Source: Alphaproteobacteria bacterium
GTDB taxonomy: Bacteria; Pseudomonadota; Alphaproteobacteria; Micavibrionales; Micavibrionaceae
Direction: 5' to 3'
Length of the DNA stretch: 64,000 nt
NCBI GenBank assembly: GCA_009995595.1
Contig: JAACPE010000004.1
Location: 35,540-99,539, forward strand
Shown: positions 9,894 through 18,706 of the stretch, one piece after another
Position numbering within the stretch: the stretch's first letter is position 1
Layout of the letters: each line of letters opens with the position of its first letter
Notes under the pieces: model-generated
Databases searched by the model: none
Seen by the model: the letters and a program-made list of their open reading frames with translations, nothing else
Told to the model about the DNA's origin: nothing
Position numbers and translations under genes: made by a program

Positions 9894-11314
9894 TACTTTT
9901 TCCCTTTTTCATTTATATCAGAAATCTCATCTGAGATAATCCGCCCCATTGAAGCTTCCATACTATGATCGTAATAATATTTTTGACCATCACCAATAAT
10001 GGCAGGGCCTTTGCGCCAAATTTTAAACATATAATAAACCCCTGCCCCAAATATGAGCGTATAAATAATAACAAATAACGCCAGAGAAATGGCCACTTGC
10101 TCTGCAATAACGGGTGATATCGATTCAGATGTTCTTAAAACGCCGTAGGCTGTAAAAGGCTGTCTGCCAACCTCAGTGACAAACCATCCTGCAAGAATAG
10201 CAATAAAGCCCGCAGGTCCCATTAAAATGCACCAACCCTGAAATAATTTGTAATCAAAAAGTTTTTTACGCCAAAATAGAACAGCTGCAACAAGACCGGT
10301 CAGTATCATAAGCATACCCAAACCAACCATCACACGAAATGACCAGAACACAATAGCCACAGGCGGCCTGTCTTCTTTAGCAACATCTTTAAGGCCGGGG
10401 ATTTCGCCGTCTAGTTTCCCTGTTAAAACATAGCTTGCACCGTTTGGTACTTTAATAGCGTAATCAGTTGTCTCTGTTTCTTCGTTAGGTATCCCAAAAA
10501 GATAGAGAGGTTTGTTTGTGCCACGCTCCCAATTACCCTCCATTGCAGCGACCTTAATCGGTTGGTGTTCCATCGTATTTTTTCCATGCTCATGACCAAT
10601 CACAAGTTGCAAGGGGGCAACAAAGAAAGCCATCAGCATTGCCATGGTCACCATGACTTTAGCATGCTCGCGAAATTTATCTTTTAATAAATAATACGAC
10701 CCAACGGCGCCAACCACAAAAGCAGTCGTTAAGTATGCCGCAGTCACCATATGAAAAAAGCGCGGAAAAAAAGAGGGGTTGAAAATAATTTCCATCCAGC
10801 TTGTAGGGTAGAATAGCCCATCATCACGTATCTCAAACCCCTGTGGTGTTTGCATCCAGCTATTGGCGGATAAAATCCAAAAAGCCGATAATAATGTGCC
10901 AAATGCAACAATAAGCGTTGATGCAAAATGCATTTTTTTAGTCACACGTCCCCAGCCAAATAACATGATACCAAGGAAAGAGGCCTCTAAAAAGAAAGCC
11001 GTTAGCACTTCATAGCCTAAAAGCGGACCGATAACATTACCAACTTTATCGGAAAAAACAGACCAGTTTGTTCCAAATTGATAAGACATTACGACGCCTG
11101 AAACCACGCCCATTCCAAAAGCCACCGCAAAAACCTTAATCCACATGCGATAAATTTCTTGATAAATTTCTTTACCTGTTTTTAACCAAAGCCCCTCAAC
11201 AACGGCAAGCCAACTAGCTAGACCAATCGTAAAGGCAGGGAAAATAATATGGAACGAAATTGTGAAAGCAAATTGTAAGCGTGCCAATAAAACGGCATCT
11301 AAATCAAATATCAT
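9893..11314 (-). CDS. cydA: Cytochrome bd-type ubiquinol oxidase subunit I
   Basis: Heme-carrying subunit. 473 residues; His22 in RLQFAFTISFHIIFPAFTIG is the expected heme ligand, and GWFVTEVGRQPFTAYGVLRT is the conserved C-terminal quinol/heme region. The Q-loop (around EHQPIKVAAMEGNWERGT) is short, as in CioA-type rather than long-loop E. coli CydA. It sits in one operon with sulfide-detoxification genes. bd oxidases resist sulfide and cyanide inhibition, so the linkage makes physiological sense: respiration continues while sulfide is being oxidised. CIO type is my inference from loop length and the DUF2474 partner. Confidence 0.95.
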   Translation of the reverse strand: MIFDLDAVLLARLQFAFTISFHIIFPAFTIGLASWLAVVEGLWLKTGKEIYQEIYRMWIKVFAVAFGMGVVSGVVMSYQFGTNWSVFSDKVGNVIGPLLGYEVLTAFFLEASFLGIMLFGWGRVTKKMHFASTLIVAFGTLLSAFWILSANSWMQTPQGFEIRDDGLFYPTSWMEIIFNPSFFPRFFHMVTAAYLTTAFVVGAVGSYYLLKDKFREHAKVMVTMAMLMAFFVAPLQLVIGHEHGKNTMEHQPIKVAAMEGNWERGTNKPLYLFGIPNEETETTDYAIKVPNGASYVLTGKLDGEIPGLKDVAKEDRPPVAIVFWSFRVMVGLGMLMILTGLVAAVLFWRKKLFDYKLFQGWCILMGPAGFIAILAGWFVTEVGRQPFTAYGVLRTSESISPVIAEQVAISLALFVIIYTLIFGAGVYYMFKIWRKGPAIIGDGQKYYYDHSMEASMGRIISDEISDINEKGKK

Positions 11315-11335
11315 AAATAACCCCTATTTTTATCC

Positions 11336-12205
11336 TTATATTTTATCAACTGGCAATTTTACGTATTGAACCCCTTCAGTCGATAGCCCAAACGTGCCGC
11401 CACGTAAGTTCACCTGAATGGAAGGTAATAATAATTTTGGTACATCTTTACCAAAGTCATCTTTATTACGTTTAGTAACATATTCATCTTTACTAACACC
11501 ATCATGAACACGCACGTTTTGTCTCTTTTGCTCTGCGATTGTTGTCATGCACTGTGGACCACGATTATTACTAGGTGGGTAATCATGTCCAACATACATA
11601 CGATAATCATCGGGCAAGTCAAATAATTTTCGTGACGAATTATATGAATCCTCTGCGTTACCACCAGGGAAATCACATCGTCCTGTTCCGACATCTGGTA
11701 AAAACATGGCATCGCCAACAAAGACAGCATCACCAATAATATATGTTGTGTCCGCTGGTGTATGCCCTGGTGTGTGAATTATCCTTGCTTCAAAAGGTCC
11801 AACCTTAAAAACCTCATCATTGTCAAAAGTGTAATCAAATTGATAGCCGTTTAGAGGGGTATCTTCCTCATTGTGAAAGATGGGTTCCCATGTTTCCAGA
11901 ACTTTTAGAATATGCTTACTAATGGCCGTTTTACCACCTAGCTTTTCTTTTATGTAGGCAGAGCCTGTTAAATGATCCGCATGGATATGCGTTTCAAGAA
12001 TCCACTCAACCTCAAGCTGCTTTTTTGTTACAAAATCAATAACACGATCTGCAGATATGGTTTTTGTCCGTCCAGAATGGATATCATAATCAAGGACGCT
12101 ATCTATAACCGCGCAGCGTTTATCCGTGCCGGTCCCATCATAGACAACATAGCTCCATGTGGCTGTAACGGGATCAAAAAATCCTCTTACATCTGGTTTT
12201 TTCAT
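11336..12205 (-). CDS. MBL-fold persulfide dioxygenase-like protein (Blh/ETHE1 family)
   Basis: 289 residues. Metallo-beta-lactamase motif THIHADHLTG (H-x-H-x-D-H), then HTPGHTPADT, GDAMFLPDVGTGRCDFPGG and YVGHDYPP give the iron ligands and the glutathione persulfide dioxygenase-type signature. The C-terminal extension (KRNKDDFGKDVPKLLLPSIQ) is typical of the BigR-operon protein Blh. Expected reaction: oxidation of glutathione persulfide to sulfite. It lies between the TauE/SafE permease gene and cydA in the same operon with 11- and 21-bp gaps. Confidence 0.88.
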   Translation of the reverse strand: MKKPDVRGFFDPVTATWSYVVYDGTGTDKRCAVIDSVLDYDIHSGRTKTISADRVIDFVTKKQLEVEWILETHIHADHLTGSAYIKEKLGGKTAISKHILKVLETWEPIFHNEEDTPLNGYQFDYTFDNDEVFKVGPFEARIIHTPGHTPADTTYIIGDAVFVGDAMFLPDVGTGRCDFPGGNAEDSYNSSRKLFDLPDDYRMYVGHDYPPSNNRGPQCMTTIAEQKRQNVRVHDGVSKDEYVTKRNKDDFGKDVPKLLLPSIQVNLRGGTFGLSTEGVQYVKLPVDKI

Positions 12206-12216
12206 TTCTTCCTCCT

Positions 12217-12990
12217 TTAGTGGATTAAAACTTTATCTATAAACATAAAAACAGCCATGACAGCCGTTAAACACGCAAAAATAATTTTACATTTTTTGTT
12301 ATCTAATCTATTCACAAGCCAGCTACCGCTTAAAATACCTATTAAACCCCCAATCAAAAAATTGATAAAAAGAGTCAGGTTAATATTTGAATCGGATAAA
12401 AGCGCACTGCTCACTGCCGATAAAGAAATCATAAAAATACACGCAAGCGAAGTGCCAACAGCCATGCGATAGGGCATTTTAAAAATGAGGGTAAGTAACG
12501 GGACAATAATAAACCCGCCGCCAACACCAAAAAAACCTGATAACGCGCCAGCTGCAGCACCGCCACCGGAAATTTGGGCGATGGAGTAAAAAGTATGACG
12601 CGTTTGCATTTCAATCGCTTTGGGCACTTGATAACGTGAAGCCATCATACGGTAAGACGCAAATAACATAAGCCCTGCAAATAATATTAATCTTAATTCC
12701 TCATTAATATTTTTAGAAAAATGTACCACCAAGGGAGCAATAATCATACCCATGAGTGAGAATAATATTGCAGATTTCCAATCAACATTTTTTCCAAAAG
12801 ATTGTCTTATCGCCCCGAATAGGGCGATAGAAGCAACCATTAAAAGTGATATATAGATAGCTTCGATCATGGGTACTTTTAAAACATAAACCAACAAGGG
12901 AATAGCCAGAATAGAACCGCCACTTCCAGTTAGCCCAAGGGATAGCCCTACAATAAAACCACAAATAATTTCCAGGGCAGTCAAGTCCAT
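12217..12990 (-). CDS. TauE/SafE family sulfite/sulfur-anion exporter
   Basis: 257-residue membrane protein with about 8 helices and two related halves, each with the family motif: GLSLGLTGSGGSILAIPLLV near the N-terminus and LSGFFGVGGGFIIVPLL in the middle. This is the TauE/SafE (DUF81) signature. In BigR operons this permease is thought to export sulfite made by the persulfide dioxygenase, and the neighbours here support that role. Gaps to the flanking genes are 8 and 11 bp. Confidence 0.88.
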   Translation of the reverse strand: MDLTALEIICGFIVGLSLGLTGSGGSILAIPLLVYVLKVPMIEAIYISLLMVASIALFGAIRQSFGKNVDWKSAILFSLMGMIIAPLVVHFSKNINEELRLILFAGLMLFASYRMMASRYQVPKAIEMQTRHTFYSIAQISGGGAAAGALSGFFGVGGGFIIVPLLTLIFKMPYRMAVGTSLACIFMISLSAVSSALLSDSNINLTLFINFLIGGLIGILSGSWLVNRLDNKKCKIIFACLTAVMAVFMFIDKVLIH

Positions 12991-12998
12991 AAAAAACC

Positions 12999-13643
12999 TT
13001 ACTGGCAGCTTTGCCCTTTTGCGTCGTTATCTGCTTTAGAAGAAGGCTTCACCGAACAAGAATGCGCACCACAAGTTTGATCTGATTTTTGATTCCATGG
13101 GGCTTTAGTTAAAACCAAGGCCATGCCACATCTATCAGTCACGCCCGCAAAAACCAAGCCAGCCCCAACAAATAAAGGGATAATCGTAAAAGCTGGACTG
13201 ACAGTTAATCCTAATAATGCACCAATAGCGGCGAACGCCCCAGCCGCAATACGGACTTGCCTTTCAAGCGAAATTGGCTTTTTCACAGAAGGATTATTGT
13301 CATTACTAAGGTGCCCTTCAACCGCATGACCACTTTCTTCACAAGCAATGATACCGCCCTCAATAACATAGACATTATTGTAACCTTCTGCGACGAATTG
13401 CTCGGCTGCTTGTGTTGCACGCTTACCACTACGGCATAGAATATAAACATCAAAATCTTTATCGTAACCATGACGCATCATAAAATCTGTTGGAATTAAT
13501 TCATCTAGTGTCATAAGCGTATGTCCACAAGCTAACCTCTTCTCTCCATGTTCCATCTTAGTACGAACATCAAGGATAATGCCCTCATTTGGGTCTATAT
13601 CCGTTATTTTTTGTGGTGAAATTGTTCTTATCTTGCTCATCAT
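12999..13643 (-). CDS. Rhodanese domain protein with C-terminal DUF2892 membrane segment
   Basis: 214 residues. Residues about 10-110 form a rhodanese domain with the persulfide-carrying cysteine in the loop VYILCRSGKRATQAA. Residues about 125-185 hold a two-helix membrane segment of the DUF2892 type (RQVRIAAGAFAAIGALLG ... GVTDRCGMALVLTKAPWN), and the C-terminal tail has several cysteines (CGAHSCS, GQSC). This layout resembles YgaP. It would pass sulfane sulfur within the sulfide-detoxification operon. Second gene after bigR, gap 11 bp. Confidence 0.88.
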   Translation of the reverse strand: MMSKIRTISPQKITDIDPNEGIILDVRTKMEHGEKRLACGHTLMTLDELIPTDFMMRHGYDKDFDVYILCRSGKRATQAAEQFVAEGYNNVYVIEGGIIACEESGHAVEGHLSNDNNPSVKKPISLERQVRIAAGAFAAIGALLGLTVSPAFTIIPLFVGAGLVFAGVTDRCGMALVLTKAPWNQKSDQTCGAHSCSVKPSSKADNDAKGQSCQ

Positions 13644-13654
13644 ATTTCTTCTTT

Positions 13655-13942
13655 CTATTTACAAAAATATTTATGGAGGACTTCCATGACTTCCAAAACA
13701 ACCTCGTTGCTGATGGAATAATAAAGTGTTCGATGCTCTCGCCGAAACGTCACTATCTCTTCTTCTTTAAGCTTTGATAGATGTTGCGACATCGATGTCT
13801 GGGCGATGGAGGTTGCCTCAATCAATTCAGTAACGCTTTTTTCCCCTTCGGCAAGCTGGCAGAGAATGAGGAGACGGTGATGGCTTGCCAACCCTTTTAA
13901 AAAATTGGCAGCTTTTAACGCGTTTTCTTCTATATTTTTCAT
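13655..13942 (-). CDS. bigR: ArsR-family sulfide/persulfide-responsive repressor (BigR/SqrR type)
   Basis: 95-residue winged-helix repressor of the ArsR family. The recognition helix region is TSIAQTSMSQHLSKLKEEEI and the wing is VTFRREHRTLYYSI. Cys28 (LLILCQL) and Cys94 (KYFCK) are 66 residues apart, the same spacing as the redox-sensing pair of BigR and SqrR as I recall them, so this is likely the sulfur sensor of the operon. It is the first gene of the seven-gene operon and probably autoregulates through the A+T-rich palindrome directly upstream. Confidence 0.9.
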   Translation of the reverse strand: MKNIEENALKAANFLKGLASHHRLLILCQLAEGEKSVTELIEATSIAQTSMSQHLSKLKEEEIVTFRREHRTLYYSISNEVVLEVMEVLHKYFCK

Positions 13943-13947
13943 CGTTG

Positions 13948-14002
13948 TATAATTATTTTATAATTTATATAATTATAATATCAAAAAAATATAAATTGAC
14001 AA
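13948..14002 (-). promoter_or_regulatory. Promoter and probable BigR operator
   Basis: On the minus strand TTGTCA (13997-14002) is followed after a 17-19 base spacer by ATTATA/TATAAT (13972-13979). The -10 lies inside an A+T-rich imperfect palindrome (13948-13980, with TATAATTA-type half sites) directly upstream of bigR. BigR/SqrR repressors bind A+T-rich palindromes overlapping the promoter, so repression by occlusion is plausible. Site identity is inferred. Confidence 0.5.
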
Positions 14003-14126
14003 GATATATTTGAGATCACTCTCGTTGAAAATCATAGCAGTAGCGGAAATAAGGGATACTAAGGAAAAATTCAACTCTGTAAGATCTAAAAAAAACACCC
14101 CATACGCAAAACCTCGCCACAAGCAG

Positions 14127-14230
14127 GGCTCACAGGCTTGAATTCTCTGATGTCAATGAAATGGAGACTTAATAGGCAGGGCAAATGGATTTGAAACCTT
14201 AGCCTAAGGTTTTGGAGCCTTTAAAACTCT
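14127..14230 (-). repeat. Decayed tRNA-Trp 3' fragment with its downstream flank: relic attachment site
   Basis: Positions 14175-14230 align with the 3' part of the intact tRNA-Trp gene (62630-62687), same orientation. Shared blocks are ggcaggg, ggatttgaa, gccta and ggttttggag, with scattered substitutions. The flank 14127-14173 matches 49517-49563 at 37 of 47 positions counted by eye. This is what remains when an integrative element enters the 3' end of a tRNA gene and leaves a duplicated core at its far end. It marks the outer end of the island region that stretches to 62.6 kb. Confidence 0.65.
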
Positions 14231-14430
14231 AAATTTACAATAAGACACAACAAAAATAACAATCAAATCAGTACACTAGCAAGATTTACTTGCTGTCACC
14301 TATTATTAATTGTTGTGATTTTTTAGTCCCCAGTAAGCAGTGAGTATATCATAAAAAAATCTACTGAATTCTTATTTTACTAATATTTAACTAAAGTTTG
14401 AGAAAATTATTAAATGTTTGAGGGTGTTAA
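14231..14430. other. A+T-rich region between relic att site and RTX-like gene
   Basis: Nothing recognisable apart from the likely leader of the gene at 14431. The upstream stretch from 13981 to the att relic also holds no gene. Confidence 0.4.
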
Positions 14431-14709
14431 ATGAAAAATTCAGTAGATGAAGAAATAGATAATAAAATAGTTATTGATTTTGAACAATTTTCAGAAAATG
14501 TCTTAAACATAATTGAGCAGTATATACATAGCTCAGATGAAGAAGTAAATTTTGAAAATGACAGCAATGAGTTAAGCCAATCAGAACATTCTGATGTTAA
14601 TAATAGTGAAACTATTTTAGTAGAACTATCAAATCTAGTGTTGTCAGAATATATATCTAATTTAATTTCTCAGTTTAATTTCTTACAGTCTAATCAAAAT
14701 AGTTTTTAG
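14431..14709 (+). CDS. N-terminal piece of a frameshifted RTX-like secreted protein
   Basis: 92 residues, acidic and Asn/Ser-rich, ending SNQNSF at a stop codon inside the sequence agtttttag. By itself it matches no family I know. Reading on in the +2 frame from 14703 gives an open, protein-like stretch beginning FLDEEFNASIS that runs without a stop into the RTX-like ORF starting at 14904. One extra T in the T5 tract at 14703-14707 would join both into a single ORF of about 496 codons. I therefore see this as the 5' part of one gene broken by a -1 shift in a homopolymer. Confidence 0.6.
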   Translation: MKNSVDEEIDNKIVIDFEQFSENVLNIIEQYIHSSDEEVNFENDSNELSQSEHSDVNNSETILVELSNLVLSEYISNLISQFNFLQSNQNSF

Positions 14710-14903
14710 ATGAAGAATTTAATGCCTCAATAAGTGTAAATACTATAAATTTACAAAATCTGAACAATTCAATACTCAAGTATTATCAAAATAATAATTT
14801 TATATCTATATTCGAAAATGAACCAATTACTAGTTCCACAGGTTTCTTTTTTTCTGCGACAAATTCTGATGATTTTTTTATAGGCAGTATTTACTCTGAT
14901 ACA

Positions 14904-15920
14904 TTGGAATATAGCCTAGATACAGCCAACACAGATACTGATAATATTAATCTAGGAAGCGGCGATGATATATTAAATGCGACAGTTGATTTTGAACTAT
15001 ATAATAACTCTATAATTCAACTTGGGAGTGGGAATGATAATATTAACGCTTTGAATATAGGTTTAAATGATAATGCTGTTCTCAATACCGGTTCAGGAAA
15101 CGACACTTTTAATGTTACAGGAATATGGATATATGGGAATAGTAATGTAGATACCGGTTCAGGAAACGACATTATTAACGGCTACATTGATATTTGGGAT
15201 GACGCAAGCTTGTCGATGGGCTCTGGAAACGATACAATTTTTGGAAATTTATGGGTTGGCAGTGCAACAAATGTTTATATGGGTGATGGTGATGACCTCA
15301 TACGTATAACAGGCACAACAGAAACTTTTGGTTTGTATAATGGAAGTAATATCTATTTTGGAGATGGTAACGATACTTTAGATAGTGGAAACTCTGTTCC
15401 GTATTTACAAGGAGACATCTTCTTTGGTAGCGGTGATGATGTATTCTTAGGAAATTACTTATATTTTTCCCCCGCCTATTCAGTTTACATGGGCGATGGT
15501 GATGACATCGTCAATACAGGAACACAGGGCGCTTATAACTTTGATAACGCAGATTTCTTCTTAGGAAGCGGTAACGATACATTCTACATCAGAGGAACTG
15601 GAGAAATTGAACAAGTATGGGGAGAAGCTGATGCTGACACCTATATCTTCTCTTTTGTTGGTGGCACTACAACAATAAACGATTTCTCAATGGCAGATGG
15701 CGATGTAATCGATATCAGTCAGATTTTGACTGGCTACGACCCGATGTCAGACCTTATTAGCGACTTCGTCCGTTTTGTTGATGTTGGAGCAGATGCTTAC
15801 TTACAAGTAGATTCAAACGGCGGTGCAGATGGATTTACAACATTGGTAACACTTATTGGCGGTGCAGGATTAGATGCATCTACACTCGAAATATCAGGTA
15901 ATTTAGATACTGTTGTATAA
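14904..15920 (+). CDS. RTX-like protein with type I secretion C-terminal domain (3' part of a frameshifted gene)
   Basis: 338 residues with about ten repeats of the calcium-binding type (GSGNDTF, GSGNDII, GDGDDLI, GDGNDTL, GSGDDVF), spaced by 15-30 residues instead of the usual nine. The C-terminus (GEADADTYIFSFVGGTTTIN, then DGDVIDISQIL and GGAGLDASTLEISG) resembles the VCA0849-type target domain recognised by type I secretion. The called start is TTG; the frame is open upstream to 14703, so the true N-terminus is in the preceding piece. Expected to be exported through TolC, but no ABC/MFP secretion genes are in the window. Confidence 0.8.
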   Translation: MEYSLDTANTDTDNINLGSGDDILNATVDFELYNNSIIQLGSGNDNINALNIGLNDNAVLNTGSGNDTFNVTGIWIYGNSNVDTGSGNDIINGYIDIWDDASLSMGSGNDTIFGNLWVGSATNVYMGDGDDLIRITGTTETFGLYNGSNIYFGDGNDTLDSGNSVPYLQGDIFFGSGDDVFLGNYLYFSPAYSVYMGDGDDIVNTGTQGAYNFDNADFFLGSGNDTFYIRGTGEIEQVWGEADADTYIFSFVGGTTTINDFSMADGDVIDISQILTGYDPMSDLISDFVRFVDVGADAYLQVDSNGGADGFTTLVTLIGGAGLDASTLEISGNLDTVV

Positions 15921-16225
15921 AAATGGTAGTGCTTATTTTTCTCAGCTAATTTTTTAAATTATAGGAATAATATATTTACTAATCACCTGAAAACAGTTCT
16001 ATAGCAAAATGACGGGCGCATTCTCATCTAACACAATTTGTAAATCAGCCTTAAAATCAGGTTTTATGGACAACCCACCAGACCCTGACCCATAAGGGCA
16101 CAGGCACTAGCGGCCAGATTAGTTGCTCCTGTTATTATTGGTGCCCCATATATCAAGGTCAACTTGCTTTGGATGTATCGGAATTTCAACATTCCACTCT
16201 AAGTAATCTTGATTATCTCCCAATA
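15921..16225. other. Intergenic region, no supported gene
   Basis: 305 bases between the RTX-like gene and lysE-like gene. The minus strand has a 33-codon stop-terminated stretch (LEWNVEIPIHPKQVDLDIW near 16140-16222) that looks protein-like but has no start and no recognised family; it may be a gene remnant. Nothing else is visible. Confidence 0.35.
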
Positions 16226-16876
16226 TTAAATTTTTTGCCCTGTGCTAATCGCAAACCAAATTGCAATTCCCACCAAAACTAATGAAAGAACTCTTCGTAT
16301 AATCAAACGACGATTATCATTTTCTAAAAACTCTCTAGCCGTACCTGCTAACGTAACAATAAGCGCATGAATTATTGTAGCAACCATCACAAAAATAATA
16401 GTCAGTATAACTGCCTGTGATACAGATGAATAATCAGGACTCATAAATTTTGGTAACATCGCAATATAAAAAATAGCAGCCTTAGGATTTAATAAATTTG
16501 TAATCAATCCACGCTTAAAAAATTTAGCGTTATAAATAAGACTTTTTACTTCCGATGATGATAATAAAGGCTTAAACTTCCAAGTATCCCAAGCTAGCCA
16601 TAATAGATAGGCCACACCACTAAATCTCAACGTCTGATACGCTAAAATAGAATTAGAAATAAGTGTTGCCAAGCCTAATGCAGCAGCTAATCCAATTATC
16701 AATAGACCTAAAGCAATCCCAAAAACTGCGGCATATCCTGCACGACGTCCCTCTGTAGCGCTTAATACTGCAATATAAGCCATATTCGGACCCGGGGTTG
16801 ATTCAATCAGCGCACAAGTTAGGATAAATGATAATAAAGTAGCAACACTTATAAAATCCATATTACTTACTTTCAA
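16226..16876 (-). CDS. LysE/RhtB family amino-acid exporter
   Basis: 216-residue inner-membrane protein with about six helices. The LysE signature is clear: ESTPGPNMAYIAVLSATEGRRAGYAAVFGIALG (residues about 25-58) and the central GLITNLLNPKAAIFYIAMLPKF. Such proteins export amino acids or derivatives; the substrate cannot be told from the sequence. Flanked by a convergent RTX-like gene and a divergent LOG-like gene, so it is probably transcribed alone. An alternative start at the internal MDFISVATLL, five codons in, is possible. Confidence 0.88.
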   Translation of the reverse strand: MKVSNMDFISVATLLSFILTCALIESTPGPNMAYIAVLSATEGRRAGYAAVFGIALGLLIIGLAAALGLATLISNSILAYQTLRFSGVAYLLWLAWDTWKFKPLLSSSEVKSLIYNAKFFKRGLITNLLNPKAAIFYIAMLPKFMSPDYSSVSQAVILTIIFVMVATIIHALIVTLAGTAREFLENDNRRLIIRRVLSLVLVGIAIWFAISTGQKI

Positions 16877-17018
16877 TCTATTCTATTATTATTCATACAC
16901 CAACCACTCAAAATAAGATTTAACAATGATCAAAGACGCCGATTTTAATTTGTTAATGGGTACAGAAAATTATTTGACCGATTCACAGCGTTCTTTTTTT
17001 ATCTAGCGTGAATTACGT

Positions 17019-17414
17019 ATGGGTTTTTATAAATTATACCATGTCAAGAATTGTGTCACCTTTTTTGGCTCTGCTCAATTTAACGAAATTAATCCTTATT
17101 ATCAATTGGCGTATGATATGGCTTACTTGCTTAAAAAATCTAGCTATAACATTATGACGAGCGGCTTTGGCACTATAGGTAAAATTTGTGAAGCAGCTAA
17201 CTTGATGCATACAAAAAAGATTAGTAATTTTCCTATTATTGTAATGGGAATAGATTTTTGGAAAAATCTAAAATCTTTTGTCGCAAAAACGATGGTGGAA
17301 TATAAAACAATTGATGCTAACGAAGCGCATTTTTCCCATATGACTAATAACCCTCAAGAAGTACTGGATTTATTAAGTGCGAATATCCAATGCGTTCCAG
17401 ATTACAAGAGCTAA
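17019..17414 (+). CDS. LOG-family protein with an internal deletion
   Basis: 131 residues against about 200-300 for related LOG (TIGR00730/lysine decarboxylase-like) proteins. The N-terminus VTFFGSAQFNEINPYYQLAYDMAYLL and the C-terminus GFGTIGKICEAANLMHTKK, PIIVMGIDFW match the beginning and end of the family. The middle is absent: the segment YNIMTSG jumps directly to GFGTIGK, so the GGGPGIMEAA motif and the following 90 or so residues are lost and the two GG-rich loops are fused. Probably non-functional as a nucleotide phosphoribohydrolase. The 3' end overlaps the convergent APC permease gene by 42 bp. Confidence 0.6.
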   Translation: MGFYKLYHVKNCVTFFGSAQFNEINPYYQLAYDMAYLLKKSSYNIMTSGFGTIGKICEAANLMHTKKISNFPIIVMGIDFWKNLKSFVAKTMVEYKTIDANEAHFSHMTNNPQEVLDLLSANIQCVPDYKS

Positions 17415-18629
17415 CATCACACTGCAAATCATAAAGCCAGATAACGGTATTATAAAAGGCACGGTAAATAATCCATGAGATCTCTCGTCGGCTGACCATT
17501 TTAATTTTAAAAGGGCCGCGTTTACTGATGCAAAAACAAACAAGGTAATGGCGCTGGCTACTTTTGCTAACATTGTAAGGTCTAAAAGAAGAGAAAAGAT
17601 AAGAACAGCTATGACAACTAATCCTGTAGCTCTAAGTGGAGTTTGCGTTTTTGGATAGATGCGGCTAAACCAGGACGACACTTCCCCACCTTTTGCCATT
17701 CCATAAAGTACGCGAGACGCCATAATTATCTGCACTAAAATACCGTTTACTGTTGCCAACATACTGATTAAGCTCATGATCCATGGTGGTATAGTCGATC
17801 CATTATAAGCCATTATCATAGCTAACGGTGTATTGCTCTGCTCTAGCCTATCTGGCGGTACACTAAGAACCGCAACAAGCGATACTAAAACATAAATAAT
17901 TAATGTAACAACTATACAGACAATGATTGCCACAGGCATATTACGCCGAACATCTTTAACCTCTTCGGCCACATTAACCATGTCTTCAAACCCAATAAAG
18001 GCATAGAACGCAAGAAATGCCCCACCAAAAATACTACTCCATATAGCTAAATCACTAAGCCCTTCTGGCGGGATCAGTTCTAACCACCTTGTATTGAGCA
18101 TCGCTAAATCATAACGACCTGTATAAATTATTAAAAGCAATCCGCCAATTTCAATTAAGGTAATCAGCGTTACAACAACAACTGCTTGCGTAATTCCCCA
18201 AGCGGCAAGTGCACCAAGTATGACCACAATCATAGCCGTTAAAAACAATGTATTTAAGCTTATAAAATCCTCAATGAAACCTGCAGTGGCGTTGGCTAAT
18301 GCCGCAGCAGATAGAATTCCAGTAAATACAATGAGCCAACCAATTAAGGATGAAAATCTTTTACGGTTATATGCTGCGCTGACATAGCGGACTTCCCCTG
18401 CACTTAAAGGAAAGCGAGAAGACAATTCGGCATAAGAAAATGCTGTGATGAGGGCGAGAGAGGCTGATAGAGCAAAAGCAATCGGTGTGTACATACCCGA
18501 AATTCCAGCTACCTTGCCAGTTAAAGCATAAATACCCCCGCCAATCATAGTGCCTAGGCCGTAAAATATTAAAAGTGGTAAAGAGATACTGCGCTTGAGG
18601 GTGTTCTCCTTTTGATAACCGTCGCTCAT
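17373..18629 (-). CDS. APC-family amino-acid permease
   Basis: 418 residues, about 12 membrane segments. N-terminal signature LPLLIFYGLGTMIGGGIYALTG, then SLALITAFSYAELSSRFPLSAGE and FYAFIGFEDMVNVAEEVKD are typical of the amino acid-polyamine-organocation family. The FIGFEDM segment resembles cationic amino-acid transporter-type members. Substrate unknown. No partner genes are nearby. The ATG at 18629 is preceded by GGTTATCAAAAGGAG-type coding of the next frame, so the start is a reasonable but not certain choice. Confidence 0.9.
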   Translation of the reverse strand: MSDGYQKENTLKRSISLPLLIFYGLGTMIGGGIYALTGKVAGISGMYTPIAFALSASLALITAFSYAELSSRFPLSAGEVRYVSAAYNRKRFSSLIGWLIVFTGILSAAALANATAGFIEDFISLNTLFLTAMIVVILGALAAWGITQAVVVVTLITLIEIGGLLLIIYTGRYDLAMLNTRWLELIPPEGLSDLAIWSSIFGGAFLAFYAFIGFEDMVNVAEEVKDVRRNMPVAIIVCIVVTLIIYVLVSLVAVLSVPPDRLEQSNTPLAMIMAYNGSTIPPWIMSLISMLATVNGILVQIIMASRVLYGMAKGGEVSSWFSRIYPKTQTPLRATGLVVIAVLIFSLLLDLTMLAKVASAITLFVFASVNAALLKLKWSADERSHGLFTVPFIIPLSGFMICSVMLALVIWNALDIRT

Positions 18630-18706
18630 AAAAAATTAGCCTATTCATTAATTTTTATTAGGCAGCCAAAAATCAAAAAAATATTTTAAGAAGCCATTAA
18701 ATATGA

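Noticed and set aside
13123..13329. Plus-strand ORFs over the rhodanese and bigR genes
   Set aside because: Antisense to strongly conserved genes, Cys/Leu-rich by chance.
16140..16222. Minus-strand coding-like stretch near the LysE gene end
   Set aside because: No start, no family, short; kept only as a note in the intergenic entry.
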